A program made the translations under genes and the position numbers. DNA of 64,000 nucleotides from assembly GCF_040954645.1 (NCBI RefSeq), contig NC_092803.1, positions 61,215,984-61,279,983 of the forward strand, given 5' to 3'. Numbering within the stretch: the first letter of the stretch is position 1; each line of letters starts with the position of its first letter. Below, in pieces: positions 49,301 through 52,552 of the stretch. The stretch comes from Diabrotica undecimpunctata. Its lineage: Eukaryota; Arthropoda; Insecta; Coleoptera; Chrysomelidae. The notes under the pieces were generated by a model. The model was given only the letters and a program-made list of their open reading frames with translations, had not been told where the DNA came from and did no database searches.

Positions 49301-52300
49301 GCCTCAGCCTGCTATGCAATAAGATCTGTTTCGAATGGAATCAATTTAGCATCTTCCAAAATAACTTATTTTTCTTTGTTCGAGTCTCATCTTCGATATG
49401 GTCTTCTTTTTGGGGTTCTAGAACAGCTGCCCCAATCTGATGTTGTTTTTAAATTTCAAAAAAGAGCAATACAGTATCTTTTTGGCCTCAGTAGAATAAC
49501 ATATTGAAAAAGTTACTCAAAAATCACGGGATTTTAACTCTTCCCTCTTTATATATTTTAGAAAGTGTTTGCTTAATTCGTAAACATCTACATGTTTTTC
49601 CAGCAAGACCTAATCATGACTACCCCACCAGAAATTTAACCTTTGATTTGTATTTACTGAATCCGTCCACTAAATTAGTAAAGAAATCTATATTATATTC
49701 AGCAAAAAAATTGTACAACTATCTCCTTTTGCAACTTAAATCTTCAACTTCTTTCCTTAAGTTCTGTAAAAGGACAAAAATCTATCTATCTGAAAGACCA
49801 TGTTATTCAGTAGAAGAGCTTCTGAACGAATAGCTTTATGTACAAGTTACTAAAGTATTTGTATAAATATATATTTAGTAAATTTGCAATTTATTTAAAT
49901 TTTGCAATATATTGTGTATTTTATTATCTTTTATTTTATGATATTGACGATTTATGTAATTTCAGTAAATTTTAAATTTTTGTTATTTTTCTGACTTTTT
50001 GTAAGCTTTGTTCATAAAATTGTACAATTTTCAGTTGTAATATTTCTATTGTATTCTAAATTTATATAAAAAAGTTGTTTTACATGTATTAAATAAATAA
50101 ATAAATTATATTTTGTCTTATTTCTTCGTAAATGGTATTGTGTATATTTGAATTTAAAAATAATTTGCACATTTTAAAATTTCAAATGCAATTTTTTTTT
50201 TCAAATATTCCAAATTATATTTAAATATTTAAGCTTTATTTAAATTTTCCCACAAAAATTAAATTTTGAAATTCCCGCGTAATTTCTCGCTTGAATTAGT
50301 TCTGATACAAATCTCTTGGAGCGCTGAATTTCATATCTAACTAAAGTATTGTCGTGAAGCATCTAGAGGTAGGTGATTTGTGACTAACATTTTTAACATA
50401 ACAAGCTTTAAATTATTTTGTTTATTAAATCTTATTTTAAAACTACTGCAACCAATATTTTTGTCAATTTTGCGAAAAAATTAATCTTATTACTAATATT
50501 ATACTAAAATTTAATTAATATTATTAGTACTATTAATTAAACGTATCGTTTTAAGAACAAAATATGATTGAAATGTCAGATGTTGGTAGTTTAGATTTCT
50601 TTCCCAGTGGGTGTAGTTACTTTACTGGACAAACAGTGCGACATGTTGTCCTAGCCTTTATATAGATAGATTAATTTATTCATTTACGTATGAGATGAAC
50701 AAAGTGTGATTGGTATTTTAGCTACGGTTTTCACGTATAATATACCTTTTTGAAATTTGACATTTGTTTTTAAACCATGGCATATATATTTAGTTTTAAC
50801 AATGATTTTGATGTATGGGTTACTTTTTTATGTCTGACATCCGGTTTTAAATAATGATGACATAGATTATTGACTTAAAAACTATTTTCAGGTGTGGCAT
50901 ACGTTTTTCATGTATTAAAAGTTAATGTGTCTTAACGAATAAGAATATTTTTTTACATTTATGTAGTTTTTGATATTAGTTTGAAAGATAAAATGTCACT
51001 TAACCATTAATACTTTCATCTTCCTCAAAAATAACAAGTTTTTTAGCTTTAGTTTTTGTGCTTTATTTTAGGGTTTTTTTATAAATTTTAACGTTTATGC
51101 AGATTTTTTCACAAGTAAAGAAATATTTAAGAGAACTACAAAAAAATTTTTTCTTCAAAAAACTTGAATAACTATTTTCTATTTCATAAATGTTTATTTA
51201 ATACATTTTAGGCAGATCACATCAACAACAAAATAGCAGAAACGATATTTAAGAAGATGATTGACAAACCAAAATTAAAAATAAACAGTTTATTCAGTAA
51301 AATTCTTTTATTATTAGACGTTCCTAATGGAAGCACATGCATTGACGACTTTCTTAAGTACTGTGACGATGTCCGTGATGTAAGTAAACCTAAAATGCAT
51401 TTTCTAATAAAGAGAAGGCTTAAGGGGTTAATAGGTCTTGTATTTAAAAACAAATCGATTTATTTTTTTTCCAATGAAAGTATAGTCCTTCAAGAGTATT
51501 CACACCAAATTTGAATTAGGAGTGAGGCGTACATACCCCTATATCAATCCTCACCTATCACTCATTACGTACTAGTATCTTGTTCTCCAGAAATACGAGA
51601 ACCGTCAAACGGCACTGAAGAGTTGAGTGACGACCGGTCTTACCCTGTGTAGCTGCTTTTATACTCTCAGTATGCGCGGAAACGGCCTGAGCGGGATCGG
51701 TTGGCACGGGAGGTCGCTGAAGCAGCGGTCGCCATGTTTCCGGCAGTCTTTTAGCATCATCGCTCATGTTTAAGCTGTTGGGCGTTTTTCAATTTCGATG
51801 GCTTCGCGAATAATTCTCGTTTTTAAGATATATCAACCAATTCTCGTAATAACGCTTGTATCGTAAAATATATGTCCGTGTAGATAATAATCTTTACTAA
51901 AAAAGTTTTACGAAAATTGTACTCATGTTTTTAAGTTACACACTGCAACCTACTCACATCGGTACTCTCATGCATTCACTTTTTCATTTATAAATATCCT
52001 ATTTAAATTTCAACTTGCCTTGAATATGTTTTCGAAATTACAATTATTACAATTACAAGATTAAAACGACATTACTTTGATCTTTATCTACCATACCCAA
52101 ATGATCTTTATTTGCTACTATTCTTTAGTAGGGTCTTCGATCTTGTGTTTGTTAAAAAGTCGATGCTAAAAATTCTTCACGCAAATTTTATTAACAAAAT
52201 GTCTAAGTTGTCTCCGTCTTAAACTGTGGCACATATTAGAGAGTTGTATTTTTGCTGCAACAACATTTGCTATATCGCCAGATGTATCTGCTGTATGTTC

Positions 52301-52552
52301 ATTTCTTGGATTTACATCCTTGTATATCTTTTTCGCTTGCATTGTTATTACTGTTAAGTTTAATATATTTAATAATTTCATATATTTTAGATAATTAAAG
52401 AAAAACTTCTAATCAACAATATCATAAAGTTTACTGCGAAACTAAATTCAGTAGCACTAGATGTACAGCATATGGATACAAAACAAGATATTACGAATAG
52501 AACGAGATTAACACAGCAAACTATTATGGAAGTAGAAGAAGAAGAAGAATAG
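6967..52552 (+). CDS. NCAPG: Condensin I subunit CAP-G (condensin complex subunit 3), 3' part of the gene, nine exons
   Basis: CAP-G is the HEAT-repeat subunit of condensin I, which compacts mitotic chromosomes with SMC2/SMC4, CAP-H and CAP-D2. Nine exons join in phase: 6967-7178, 13993-14187, 17075-17396, 25835-26245, 27121-27345, 44042-44159, 47188-47393, 51212-51379 and 52391-52552. This gives 672 codons and TAG at 52550. Every junction has GT donors (mostly GTAAGT) and pyrimidine-AG acceptors. Recognisable family stretches are LNWEVASFWRIYVQYLS (exon 2), DMPREVTTVEFLEQQFIIKQL (exon 3), ERLKQEISILSTELAELK (exon 4) and IYGAPDESPLADVSI (exon 7). The reading frame has no lesions, so the gene is functional as far as seen. 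About the first 230 residues, including the start codon, lie left of the window. The C-terminus is short and acidic (VEEEEE) compared with longer disordered tails in vertebrates. Introns are filled with transposons. Confidence 0.93.
7395..7850 (-). mobile_element. LINE reverse transcriptase C-terminal fragment
   Basis: The minus strand has a 135-codon frame with typical post-RT sequence: CYIWSILLYGMETWTLKK, then LEAFEMWSLRRMMRIPW and KIGYLGHILRGAKYEI. It is stopped at 7440 and continues with small lesions to a short AAGAAG-type tail near 7400. A related but more decayed copy lies at 44960-45800 on the plus strand. 5'-truncated, in the first in-window CAP-G intron. Confidence 0.8.
8115..8256. 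repeat. Near-perfect 142-bp palindrome
   Basis: The centre is ATAGCGCTAT (8181-8190) with the axis between 8185 and 8186. About 70 bases on each side are reverse complements with roughly one mismatch until the outermost bases. There is essentially no loop, so it could extrude as a cruciform. Lies within a CAP-G intron. Probably a fold-back or recently formed MITE; no ORF. Confidence 0.85.
8556..8628. repeat. (AT)n microsatellite
   Basis: 73 bp of uninterrupted AT dinucleotides directly upstream of the RTE-like LINE. It may be assembly- or length-unstable. Confidence 0.97.
8640..11254 (+). mobile_element. RTE-like LINE, endonuclease plus reverse transcriptase, decayed
   Basis: A GC-richer 5' leader (8640-8965) precedes an APE-type endonuclease N-terminus (ICAYNVQTLSTEASMIELEN, IKWDIIGISEVRRRKED, about 8975-9178). 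Most of the endonuclease is deleted at about 9180-9215. The linker (9219-9638) and RT follow, with NNKSPGGDEIVADALKVAGK, NYRPISLLSHIYKLFTKII, EQAGFRKGYGTNDHL, LIFVDHEKAFDTVNQQKML, RGVRQGDTISPKLFTTLL and LRFADDIVLIAD. The C-terminal part ends QQWISED at 11243, immediately before a (TGA)n-type tail, a hallmark of RTE elements. There is a stop at 10190, a frame change near 10830 and further stops near 9660. Inserted in CAP-G intron a. Confidence 0.85.
11255..11963. other. Intronic AT-rich sequence without recognised features
   Basis: CAP-G intron. I see no domain, inverted repeat or tandem array. Confidence 0.4.
11964..12440 (+). pseudogene. Gypsy-type gag relic
   Basis: Starts MSQNVVLTNEQFQELLSRLS at 11964. 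After frameshifts it continues as WFQGVKDTISTEEELVRLLR, then ITFGPKKPAYRIYRELF and, after a stop at 12296, VCRCRAVLAKLEL. This is the retrotransposon Gag pattern of a Ty3/Gypsy-like LTR element. No zinc knuckle, protease or LTR was recognised next to it, so it is an isolated fragment. Confidence 0.65.
12441..13992. other. Intronic AT-rich sequence, mostly featureless
   Basis: CAP-G intron. Around 13500-13560 a GC-richer patch (AGGGCTGTGCGACAGGTCGC on the minus strand) resembles a hAT-style terminus, but no partner end was found. Otherwise nothing is supported. Confidence 0.35.
13993..14187 (+). CDS. NCAPG: CAP-G exon b
   Basis: Acceptor TTTTTAG ends at 13992 and the donor CA|GTAAGT is at 14188. 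The split codon GA+G gives Glu. It encodes a CAP-G hallmark segment, with KHLVPFEELNWEVASFWRIY and EELENVVPELIYLCKYIK. It ends two bases into a codon, completed as CA+A (Gln) by the next exon. Confidence 0.93.
14467..14910 (-). other. Unassigned 147-codon ORF
   Basis: Open frame in CAP-G intron b, Arg/Ser-rich at first, then aromatic/Cys-rich (ENWYCLDARGYDDFGCSPEP) near its end. I recognise no domain. Two similar segments, each with a GAGGAACCTATGTA-like core on the minus strand, occur in tandem (about 14840-14910 and 14975-15050). This suggests repeat-derived sequence. It could be retroelement debris or a chance ORF. Confidence 0.25.
15190..15862 (-). mobile_element. Jockey-like LINE, C-terminal RT fragment
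   Basis: On the minus strand the frame reads LSLSYRKHIENIAAKIRTCK, then IIKKLSGTWGVTTTLPLHIL, PVWTNNSHTTLFNRKLNNTT and RLISGTIKSTPTHHWLPVL. This is the characteristic segment after the Jockey RT domain. Stops become frequent downstream, although the terminal Cys/His cluster (TIQHICHECP) is still recognisable near 15220. It and 16294-16641 are pieces of the same element type and strand, separated by a different repeat at 15868-16240. Confidence 0.75.
15868..16240 (-). repeat. Fragment related to the 3' end of the R1-like LINE
   Basis: The stretch 15870-15985 matches, in reverse orientation, the 3' untranslated segment of the R1-like LINE at about 57725-57840. Both contain GAATGGCCGCTGTAAGGCCG and CTACGCCGAACG blocks. 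It sits between two Jockey fragments and probably inserted into that older element. The remaining part to 16240 has no recognised coding content. Confidence 0.6.
16294..16641 (-). mobile_element. Jockey-like LINE, RT N-terminal fragment
   Basis: A 115-codon minus-strand frame with FDSIHLEFLINAGENVIRCL and ANHLPREFKKSKIIALPNPG, the finger region of Jockey-clade RT. The middle RT motifs, including the catalytic Asp pair, are missing between this piece and 15862. Confidence 0.75.
16725..16910. repeat. Palindromic MITE
   Basis: Inverted arms of about 85 bp meet at about 16817. The arms include CCACAATTTTACTTTAAA (left) and its complement TTTAAAGTAAAATTGTGG (right), and CGATTTCCACTTCGGAAAT against ATTTCCGAAGCGGAAATCG. 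There is no coding capacity, and it lies 165 bp upstream of CAP-G exon c. Non-autonomous DNA element of undetermined superfamily. Confidence 0.8.
17075..17396 (+). CDS. NCAPG: CAP-G exon c
   Basis: Acceptor TTTTCTAG ends at 17074; donor AAG|GTAAGT at 17397. 107 codons after the split Gln. It includes EFLEQQFIIKQLFLMAKCLD and PMDIEEAARIQKEKDFK, both typical of the central CAP-G HEAT array. It ends in phase 0. The next intron (17397-25834, 8.4 kb) carries several mariner-like elements. Confidence 0.93.
17635..17745 (-). mobile_element. RTE-like LINE 3' end fragment
   Basis: An (ATC)n run at about 17636-17650 followed by sequence that reads on the minus strand as NWMQAAQDD and VDACR. This is the terminal part and trinucleotide tail of an RTE-like LINE, related to the tail at 11180-11254. 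Confidence 0.55.
17746..18212. other. Intronic sequence with two short hairpins
   Basis: CATTTTAAAGT/ACTTTAAAATG (17935-17961, 5-base loop) and a CACGTG-flanked imperfect hairpin at 18074-18107 (GCACGTGATTCGTCTTT and its partner AAAGACAACCACGTGC). These are probably decayed terminal repeats of non-autonomous elements. No gene. Confidence 0.4.
18213..18590 (+). pseudogene. Mariner-like DDE transposase fragment
   Basis: Reads NVWTGMLGDYIVGPFFIDGN, then LNEPKYLQLLQNEI, VYFQQDGCSAHNS and LNQTFPDRLISTRGT. The QQDGCxAH motif holds the second catalytic Asp of the IS630/Tc1/mariner superfamily. The C-terminal third is lost after about 18500, where the frame turns into unrelated sequence. No terminal repeats were seen. 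Confidence 0.75.
18703..18845 (+). pseudogene. Transposase N-terminal helix-turn-helix fragment
   Basis: About 45 codons reading GKPLRSQAREIIFNVFKFTT, the start of the N-terminal DNA-binding region found in insect mariner-related transposases of the same general type as the one at 21312-24830. Stopped by TAA. Confidence 0.5.
18846..19280. other. AT-rich intronic sequence without features
   Basis: Very AT-rich CAP-G intron sequence. Nothing is supported. Confidence 0.4.
19281..19735 (-). pseudogene. Mariner-like transposase C-terminal fragment
   Basis: On the minus strand the sequence moves, with one frame change, from VWFQQDGAPPHYA (about 19650) through LNEIFPNRCIGKCGHIEWPA to LDYFMWGHLKNVVYKTKPAN and ends in a stop at 19281. 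The motifs are the second catalytic Asp region and the C-terminal DDE region with LDYFMWG. An in-frame stop near 19620 breaks it. N-terminal parts are absent. Confidence 0.75.
19960..20410 (+). pseudogene. Heavily decayed mariner-like transposase fragment
   Basis: A scattered but ordered set of motifs: LQQNGALHYAFVVTDYLNN, then FIEYLRIIFKG and HLKHTVYKAKSANIQELKV. They parallel the fragment at 19281-19735 but are in opposite orientation, with multiple stops and shifts. Old copy. Confidence 0.5.
20411..21311. other. AT-rich intronic sequence without features
   Basis: No ORF, inverted repeat or array beyond AT-rich simple sequence in CAP-G intron c. Confidence 0.4.
22228..22600. repeat. TTAA-flanked palindromic MITE, copy 1
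   Basis: Begins TTAAGAGCGTAGGCGCAAAA and contains the inverted pair GGGCCGAAAGTCCCT (22352) and AGGGACTTTCGGCCCTC (22481-22497). The right terminus is truncated near 22600. It is inverted relative to copy 2 in its internal asymmetry. Confidence 0.75.
23094..23483. repeat. TTAA-flanked palindromic MITE, copy 2
   Basis: Complete: starts TTAAGAGCGTAGATGCAAAA and ends TTTTGCGCCTACGCTCTTAA. The arms carry the same AGTCCC/GGGACT blocks as copy 1. A TTAA at each boundary suggests a TTAA target duplication, as in piggyBac-type elements, but the terminal motif is not a classic piggyBac end. No coding content. Confidence 0.75.
24827..24961. repeat. 135-bp hairpin MITE
   Basis: Near-perfect arms of about 58 bp around a loop near 24889-24900. 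Outer ends are CTGCGGTGGGGCCACGATGA and, on the minus strand, CAGTGGTGTGATGACGATGA. The inner arm contains TGCTGACGTCACGTTGC, which includes a consensus cAMP-response-element octamer TGACGTCA. It lies at the 5' edge of the minus-strand transposase gene. Confidence 0.8.
24962..25834. other. AT-rich intronic sequence before CAP-G exon d
   Basis: No coding or repeat structure recognised. Polypyrimidine and branch-like sequence near 25800-25834 serve exon d. Confidence 0.4.
25835..26245 (+). CDS. NCAPG: CAP-G exon d
   Basis: Acceptor TTTTATAG ends at 25834; donor CCG|GTAAGT at 26246. 137 codons, phase 0 at both ends. A predicted coiled helix (NFMEAERLKQEISILSTELA) is followed by HEAT repeats (KTDLFTIVKCLDIAYAVL, then HDSVRVKAFECYGLCSIVD). 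The LRxAFECxGL-type block near the end is strongly family-like. Confidence 0.95.
26330..26790 (+). mobile_element. LINE C-terminal fragment (Jockey/I-like)
   Basis: Plus-strand translation gives KTWFRQLCNRGFIKTICRIR, then LANSDECVCGELADLQHML and LECS. The CxCx7Hx4C cluster is typical of the terminal zinc knuckle of such LINEs. It has no RT core and is truncated at both ends. It sits in the short intron between CAP-G exons d and e. Confidence 0.65.
27121..27345 (+). CDS. NCAPG: CAP-G exon e
   Basis: Acceptor TTTTTTTTAG ends at 27120; donor GAC|GTAAGT at 27346. 75 codons in phase 0 (IFAYRSGEECDIQTLLICIA, then SLTDIMQGLVDLLNDD). The following intron of 16.7 kb is the largest in the window. It contains the mariner-like element with the nested Gypsy element. 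Confidence 0.92.
27423..27584. repeat. Short MITE with imperfect terminal inverted repeats
   Basis: The left end reads TTTGTTCCAATACAACG; the right end on the minus strand reads TTTGTTCCAACACGCAAC. Similarity extends inward about 50 bp with indels (TCATCACG against TCGTCACG). Located between CAP-G exon e and the mariner-like element. Confidence 0.5.
28009..28990 (+). pseudogene. Mariner-like transposase, broken
   Basis: The N-terminal helix-turn-helix starts MGYTADEKIDIFSMYVKNN (28009) and stops at 28255. The catalytic part continues as QFCQDMLTNLNNDPNYFYKM, LWIDESNFSTSGIFNRRN (first Asp at about 28460), YKLTGESYLDTVI and NSMIWQQDGALPHNVVAVQE (second Asp at about 28745). Stops and shifts occur at 28258, near 28600 and at 28845. 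Domain order and length are those of DDE transposases with a DUF4817-like HTH. Confidence 0.8.
29155..31330 (-). repeat. 3' LTR of the Gypsy element (2,176 bp)
   Basis: On the coding strand it begins TGTAACGATAAG and ends TTTTGTTACA. It repeats the right LTR almost exactly. It contains short ORFs shared with the other LTR (for example a 118-codon minus-strand frame at 30875-31231), whose 3' part differs between copies only because of a homopolymer length change. No recognised domain is encoded. Confidence 0.95.
31331..31345 (-). promoter_or_regulatory. Polypurine tract (plus-strand primer)
   Basis: On the coding strand AAGTAAAGGGAGAA directly precedes the LTR start TGTAACG. Position and composition fit the polypurine tract that primes second-strand synthesis. 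Confidence 0.8.
31346..33899. other. Non-coding 3' region of the Gypsy element
   Basis: About 2.5 kb between the pol stop and the 3' LTR with no ORF above about 75 codons and no env-like domain or transmembrane gene. Around 31850-32100 two diverged copies of a roughly 190-bp unit can be seen (GATCCATCCATGGACATCAG at 31870 and a related GATCCGACAATGGACAACAG at 32040). Parts may be a dead third gene, but nothing recognisable remains. Confidence 0.6.
33900..37235 (-). CDS. pol: Gypsy Pol polyprotein (protease, RT, RNase H, integrase)
   Basis: Expressed by -1 frameshifting from gag. The open frame extends upstream to an ATG at 37424 (1,174 codons, used for residue numbers here), but the likely entry point is the slippery site at 37235. 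Domains in order: aspartic protease (LLDSGSNISLIG, about residue 165); reverse transcriptase (YLDDILVV with the catalytic Asp pair, about 472); RNase H (TDCSNTASGGVLF, then ERELLAIIHGLEAFRYYLEG); integrase zinc-binding HHCC (about 812-855); integrase core DDE (SMDLIGPYP at about 882, SCDNGPQF at about 942, HSERVN at about 978); and a GPY/F-like C-terminal region ending KDLLPDN. No stops or frameshifts. It stops at 33900-33902, followed by non-coding sequence. Confidence 0.95.
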   Translation of the reverse strand, partial: KKVTVNHTAVNSSCLLDLRLSPPVVSHNFSNEHNQHRETVPFSTPVCKFVGNDNKSKLVPFYNLDGQYNILDFDINSLLVRKHNDNRPYLEIKILGHSCLALLDSGSNISLIGSYSLQLLENTNINIIPISSLQVSTADGTIQSITGKFETEILVANIRKTITFYIIPSVQNSIILGMDFLNAFNSTLNCSDFSFSISSFNLSTVSVIREFSSLSGMEQKQLEDIISKFSSISSKDKLGRTHLMSHTIEVKTSTPFRQYQYPIPQAWQADLGKEIDSMLSLNIIEPSTSSYCSPLWLTKKKDGSFRICFDGRKLNSITSNRDAYPIPRIDVILSKLQNAKYISSIDLSKAFLQIPLSEESKKYTAFAVSGKGLFQFVTMPFGLVSAPQTMCRLMDLVIGPQLEPFVFYYLDDILVVTPDFTSHIEILEKLFSRLKEANLTVNLDKCNFCRPNLKFLGYVVDSQGLRTDPDKVTAIKDFPIPKTTTQLRRILGMCGYYRRFVRSYSTLLSPLTDLLKNRKKGQTITWNPEADDAFHRIKEALTSAPVMTSPDFSEHFYLMTDCSNTASGGVLFQMKDGSEHPIAYTSKKLNKAQKNYSTTERELLAIIHGLEAFRYYLEGRKCTLITDHSSLLWMHSMRNPSQRLSRWICKLSAFDYNIVHRKANGVVVADALSRTFDVNLLDVSTLVPDAWYHKMLENVTQNPGQYPDFKVEHNILYKHVVSPIEALTNMSDWKIVVPTANRDEILRTFHDNVTSGHFGSFKTFSRIAELYYWPGMRNCIKKYISRCKVCATCKPSNKPQAGLMGSFRNIDFPWQMVSMDLIGPYPRSYKGNTYCLVVVDYFTKFPLVFPLRNATVPAIVKYLEEQVFLLFGVPQIVSCDNGPQFVAKAFKDLLTKYKVQKIFYNAAYHPQANHSERVNRSIVTALRSYTYQDHRAWDQYIHSIAQAIRTSVHEVTQCSPAYLNFGRNVALSGDYFGLVSGNSTNLPQISDKLHRLDDIQTLPPIFADIRKKLKTSYLKSQGQYNLRKRDLRFFVGDRVLKRNFVKSSKGDAVSAKFCQKYVPCIVSKVISPLIYELKDSLSNKRLGRFHIKDLLPDNTVNDLDSSSSEED
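37203..37235 (-). promoter_or_regulatory. -1 programmed ribosomal frameshift site between gag and pol
   Basis: The coding strand has the heptamer A AAA AAG (37235-37229) in the gag frame, followed immediately by the gag stop TAA (37228-37226). The pol frame is -1 relative to gag. Five bases after the heptamer a hairpin can form: GTCAACC (37223-37217) with GGTTAAC (37209-37203), one mismatch, 7-base loop. Heptamer, short spacer and stem are the standard elements of a -1 frameshift signal. The 199-base gag/pol overlap supports this. Confidence 0.85.
37226..38638 (-). CDS. gag: Gypsy Gag with zinc knuckle
   Basis: 470 codons from ATG 38638, the first ATG after the leader, to TAA 37226. The N-terminal half is helical and matrix/capsid-like (GILFSGQGHHDEVITFLERV, then FTGPAFTWFMNNRHSFSTWS, LKSDFLPYSF and PNEPVTMFINTILGMCSRLE are typical retrotransposon Gag capsid phrases). 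A CCHC zinc knuckle CWNCREPGHAFYEC lies at about 369-382, followed by a degenerate second knuckle CHGCGRDNTLKRNC that lacks the His. The tail is basic (KHNKQNPKQAKK). Product: structural protein that packages the element RNA. It overlaps pol by 199 bases. Confidence 0.93.
   Translation of the reverse strand: MCTFKAEHLLVKEVDYELRIRGIPFEESTKVEKKHQLLRGALKQEQGNRSFRQISSVDIPFLEQQQEINQTLEDLAQRISDFRGTVHDSMYSRLISRLTHISGRAHLLSCSDEEQQIFKRSISIRILSLEGELDSRVNPAATSTPISSVHAANSFSPPKPIQVHKWGILFSGQGHHDEVITFLERVECLRISRGVSEDDLFAASAELFTGPAFTWFMNNRHSFSTWSELAQKLKSDFLPYSFQDDLLDEIKNRKQKPNEPVTMFINTILGMCSRLETPLPDFAKIKIILKCLLPFYHQQLALMDIQSIEDITEKCKRLEETLSWSSSAARTSRPTSGPSVNLSFSRNRSWQPKTHTQNVSVVNSSLTCWNCREPGHAFYECVTPRTRVFCHGCGRDNTLKRNCFKCSGNERTEARPLSVPQSTTPSGTTNTTVNETTGPILPSTSKSPAQEKKNTHQPKHNKQNPKQAKK
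38639..39219 (-). other. Gypsy 5' leader
   Basis: About 580 bp of AT-rich untranslated leader between the primer-binding site and the gag ATG. Presumably carries the packaging signal; no structure was identified by eye. Confidence 0.6.
39220..39237 (-). promoter_or_regulatory. Primer-binding site
   Basis: On the coding strand, one base after the LTR end, the sequence TGGCGTAGTCCAACGTG begins with TGG, complementary to a tRNA CCA end. The priming tRNA was not identified. Confidence 0.7.
39238..41415 (-). repeat. 5' LTR of the Gypsy element (2,178 bp)
   Basis: Near-identical partner of 29155-31330, with one extra A in each of two poly(A) runs. At over 2.1 kb it is long for an insect Gypsy LTR. 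It should hold the promoter for the minus-strand transcript; I could not place a convincing TATA/initiator pair. Confidence 0.95.
41721..42199. other. AT-rich intronic sequence without features
   Basis: CAP-G intron e between the mariner-like element and the Tc1-like relic. Nothing is supported. Confidence 0.4.
42200..42470 (-). pseudogene. Tc1-like transposase C-terminal relic
   Basis: The minus strand reads RVGEMMDRRLRNLEYPPQTV and GALREELFQAWSEIPQEVLN, the end of Tc1-type transposases (WDxLGRRV..PPQTVxELRxAL..EWxxIPQ). Stops interrupt it and the catalytic triad is missing. Confidence 0.65.
42480..43110 (+). mobile_element. R1-like LINE C-terminal fragment
   Basis: Frames joined by small shifts read RSAYRTTSTIALQVIAGTLP, then IPLLTKERKILYDSD, RWTKTLIPDVKEWYKEQIGR and FFTQFPIGHGSFRSYTYRI. 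The same order is seen in the better-preserved R1-like LINE at 55811-57969. No RT core. 5'-truncated. Confidence 0.7.
43310..43366. repeat. (AT)n microsatellite
   Basis: 57 bp of uninterrupted AT dinucleotides in CAP-G intron e. Confidence 0.97.
43367..44041. other. Intronic sequence before CAP-G exon f
   Basis: AT-rich, no recognised element. The polypyrimidine tract at 44024-44041 serves exon f. Confidence 0.4.
44042..44159 (+). CDS. NCAPG: CAP-G exon f
   Basis: Acceptor TTTTATTTTAG ends at 44041; the donor is GAG|GTATTT at 44160, the only non-GTAAGT donor among these exons. It encodes QYDIQEQAGRGLCQLVLSNR and LVARLILKWCNPA, matching the CAP-G motif where a small helix pair precedes the last HEAT repeats. 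It ends one base into a codon. Confidence 0.92.
44735..44905 (-). mobile_element. LINE 3' fragment
   Basis: The minus strand reads LFQLIMQGKIQGKRSIECHG, then ELFRAAVSKVQIAMMI. This is the C-terminal end of the same LINE type as 7395-7850. It lies 55 bp from a plus-strand copy (44960-45800). Confidence 0.5.
44960..45800 (+). mobile_element. Decayed LINE reverse transcriptase fragment
   Basis: Ordered RT and C-terminal motifs with many stops: IRADNTVILSD-like remnants of the FADD box (about 45075), GLKINCSKTKYMVF (about 45165), FKYLGSYITVQLDPDKEIKC (about 45270), CYIWSVVLYGVEAWTLK (about 45420) and SWLKNIREWTEI (about 45650). It ends in an AAGAAAAAGAAG-type tail at about 45785. Related to 7395-7850 but older. 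Confidence 0.65.
45801..46684. other. Intronic sequence with unidentified repeat-like debris
   Basis: Around 46170-46580 the composition is less AT-rich and small ORFs appear, suggesting an old element. No family motif could be recognised. Confidence 0.3.
46685..46940. repeat. Two-copy ~140-bp tandem duplication
   Basis: Units start CATCACTCA at 46685 and 46825. Both contain CCACTAAATTTTATTT, ACTATTC and ATTCAGAGT/ACTCAGAGT, then GAAATC and AAAACATCC. The second unit has lost about 25 bp. By eye around 80% similar. Confidence 0.65.
47188..47393 (+). CDS. NCAPG: CAP-G exon g
   Basis: Acceptor TTTTTTAG ends at 47187 and the donor GAT|GTAAGT is at 47394. The split codon G+AT gives Asp. It encodes LKQIIGFTLQTLPLIPDCMQ and IETIYGAPDESPLADVSIEN, the most diagnostic segment for CAP-G in this window. 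It ends in phase 0. Confidence 0.95.
47394..49204. other. AT-rich intronic sequence without features
   Basis: CAP-G intron g, first 1.8 kb. No coding or inverted-repeat structure recognised. Confidence 0.4.
49205..49835 (+). mobile_element. CR1/Jockey-group LINE, C-terminal RT fragment
   Basis: Two overlapping frames separated by a one-base change near 49505. The first has SLFESHLRYGLLFGVLEQL and FQKRAIQYLFGLSRI. The second has KNHGILTLPSLYILESVCLI, HDYPTRN and SAKKLYNYLLLQLK, and stops at 49831. This is the post-RT region of CR1/Jockey-group LINEs, 5'-truncated. Confidence 0.7.
49836..51211. other. AT-rich intronic sequence without features
   Basis: Nothing coding recognised between the LINE fragment and CAP-G exon h. 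Confidence 0.4.
51212..51379 (+). CDS. NCAPG: CAP-G exon h
   Basis: Acceptor CATTTTAG ends at 51211; donor GAT|GTAAGT at 51380. 56 codons in phase 0 (ADHINNKIAETIFKKMIDKP, then FLKYCDDVRD). It is consistent with the region just before the variable C-terminal tail. Confidence 0.9.
51520..51790 (-). repeat. Possible solo LTR fragment
   Basis: A GC-rich island in the AT-rich intron after exon h. On the minus strand it has a TATA-like GAGTATAAAAGCAGC (about 51665), and about 30-40 bases later ACTCAACTCTTCAGT, which resembles a Gypsy-type initiator. No partner LTR, primer site or gene accompanies it. Confidence 0.35.
51800..52390. other. AT-rich intronic sequence before the last CAP-G exon
   Basis: Short ORFs only; nothing is supported. 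Confidence 0.4.
52391..52552 (+). CDS. NCAPG: CAP-G terminal exon
   Basis: Acceptor ATATTTTAG ends at 52390. 53 codons then TAG (52550-52552). The tail ends in an acidic run (QQTIMEVEEEEE). This is a low-complexity, poorly conserved part of the protein, so identity rests on splice phase and linkage to the previous exon. Confidence 0.82.
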   Translation: MIKEKLLINNIIKFTAKLNSVALDVQHMDTKQDITNRTRLTQQTIMEVEEEEE

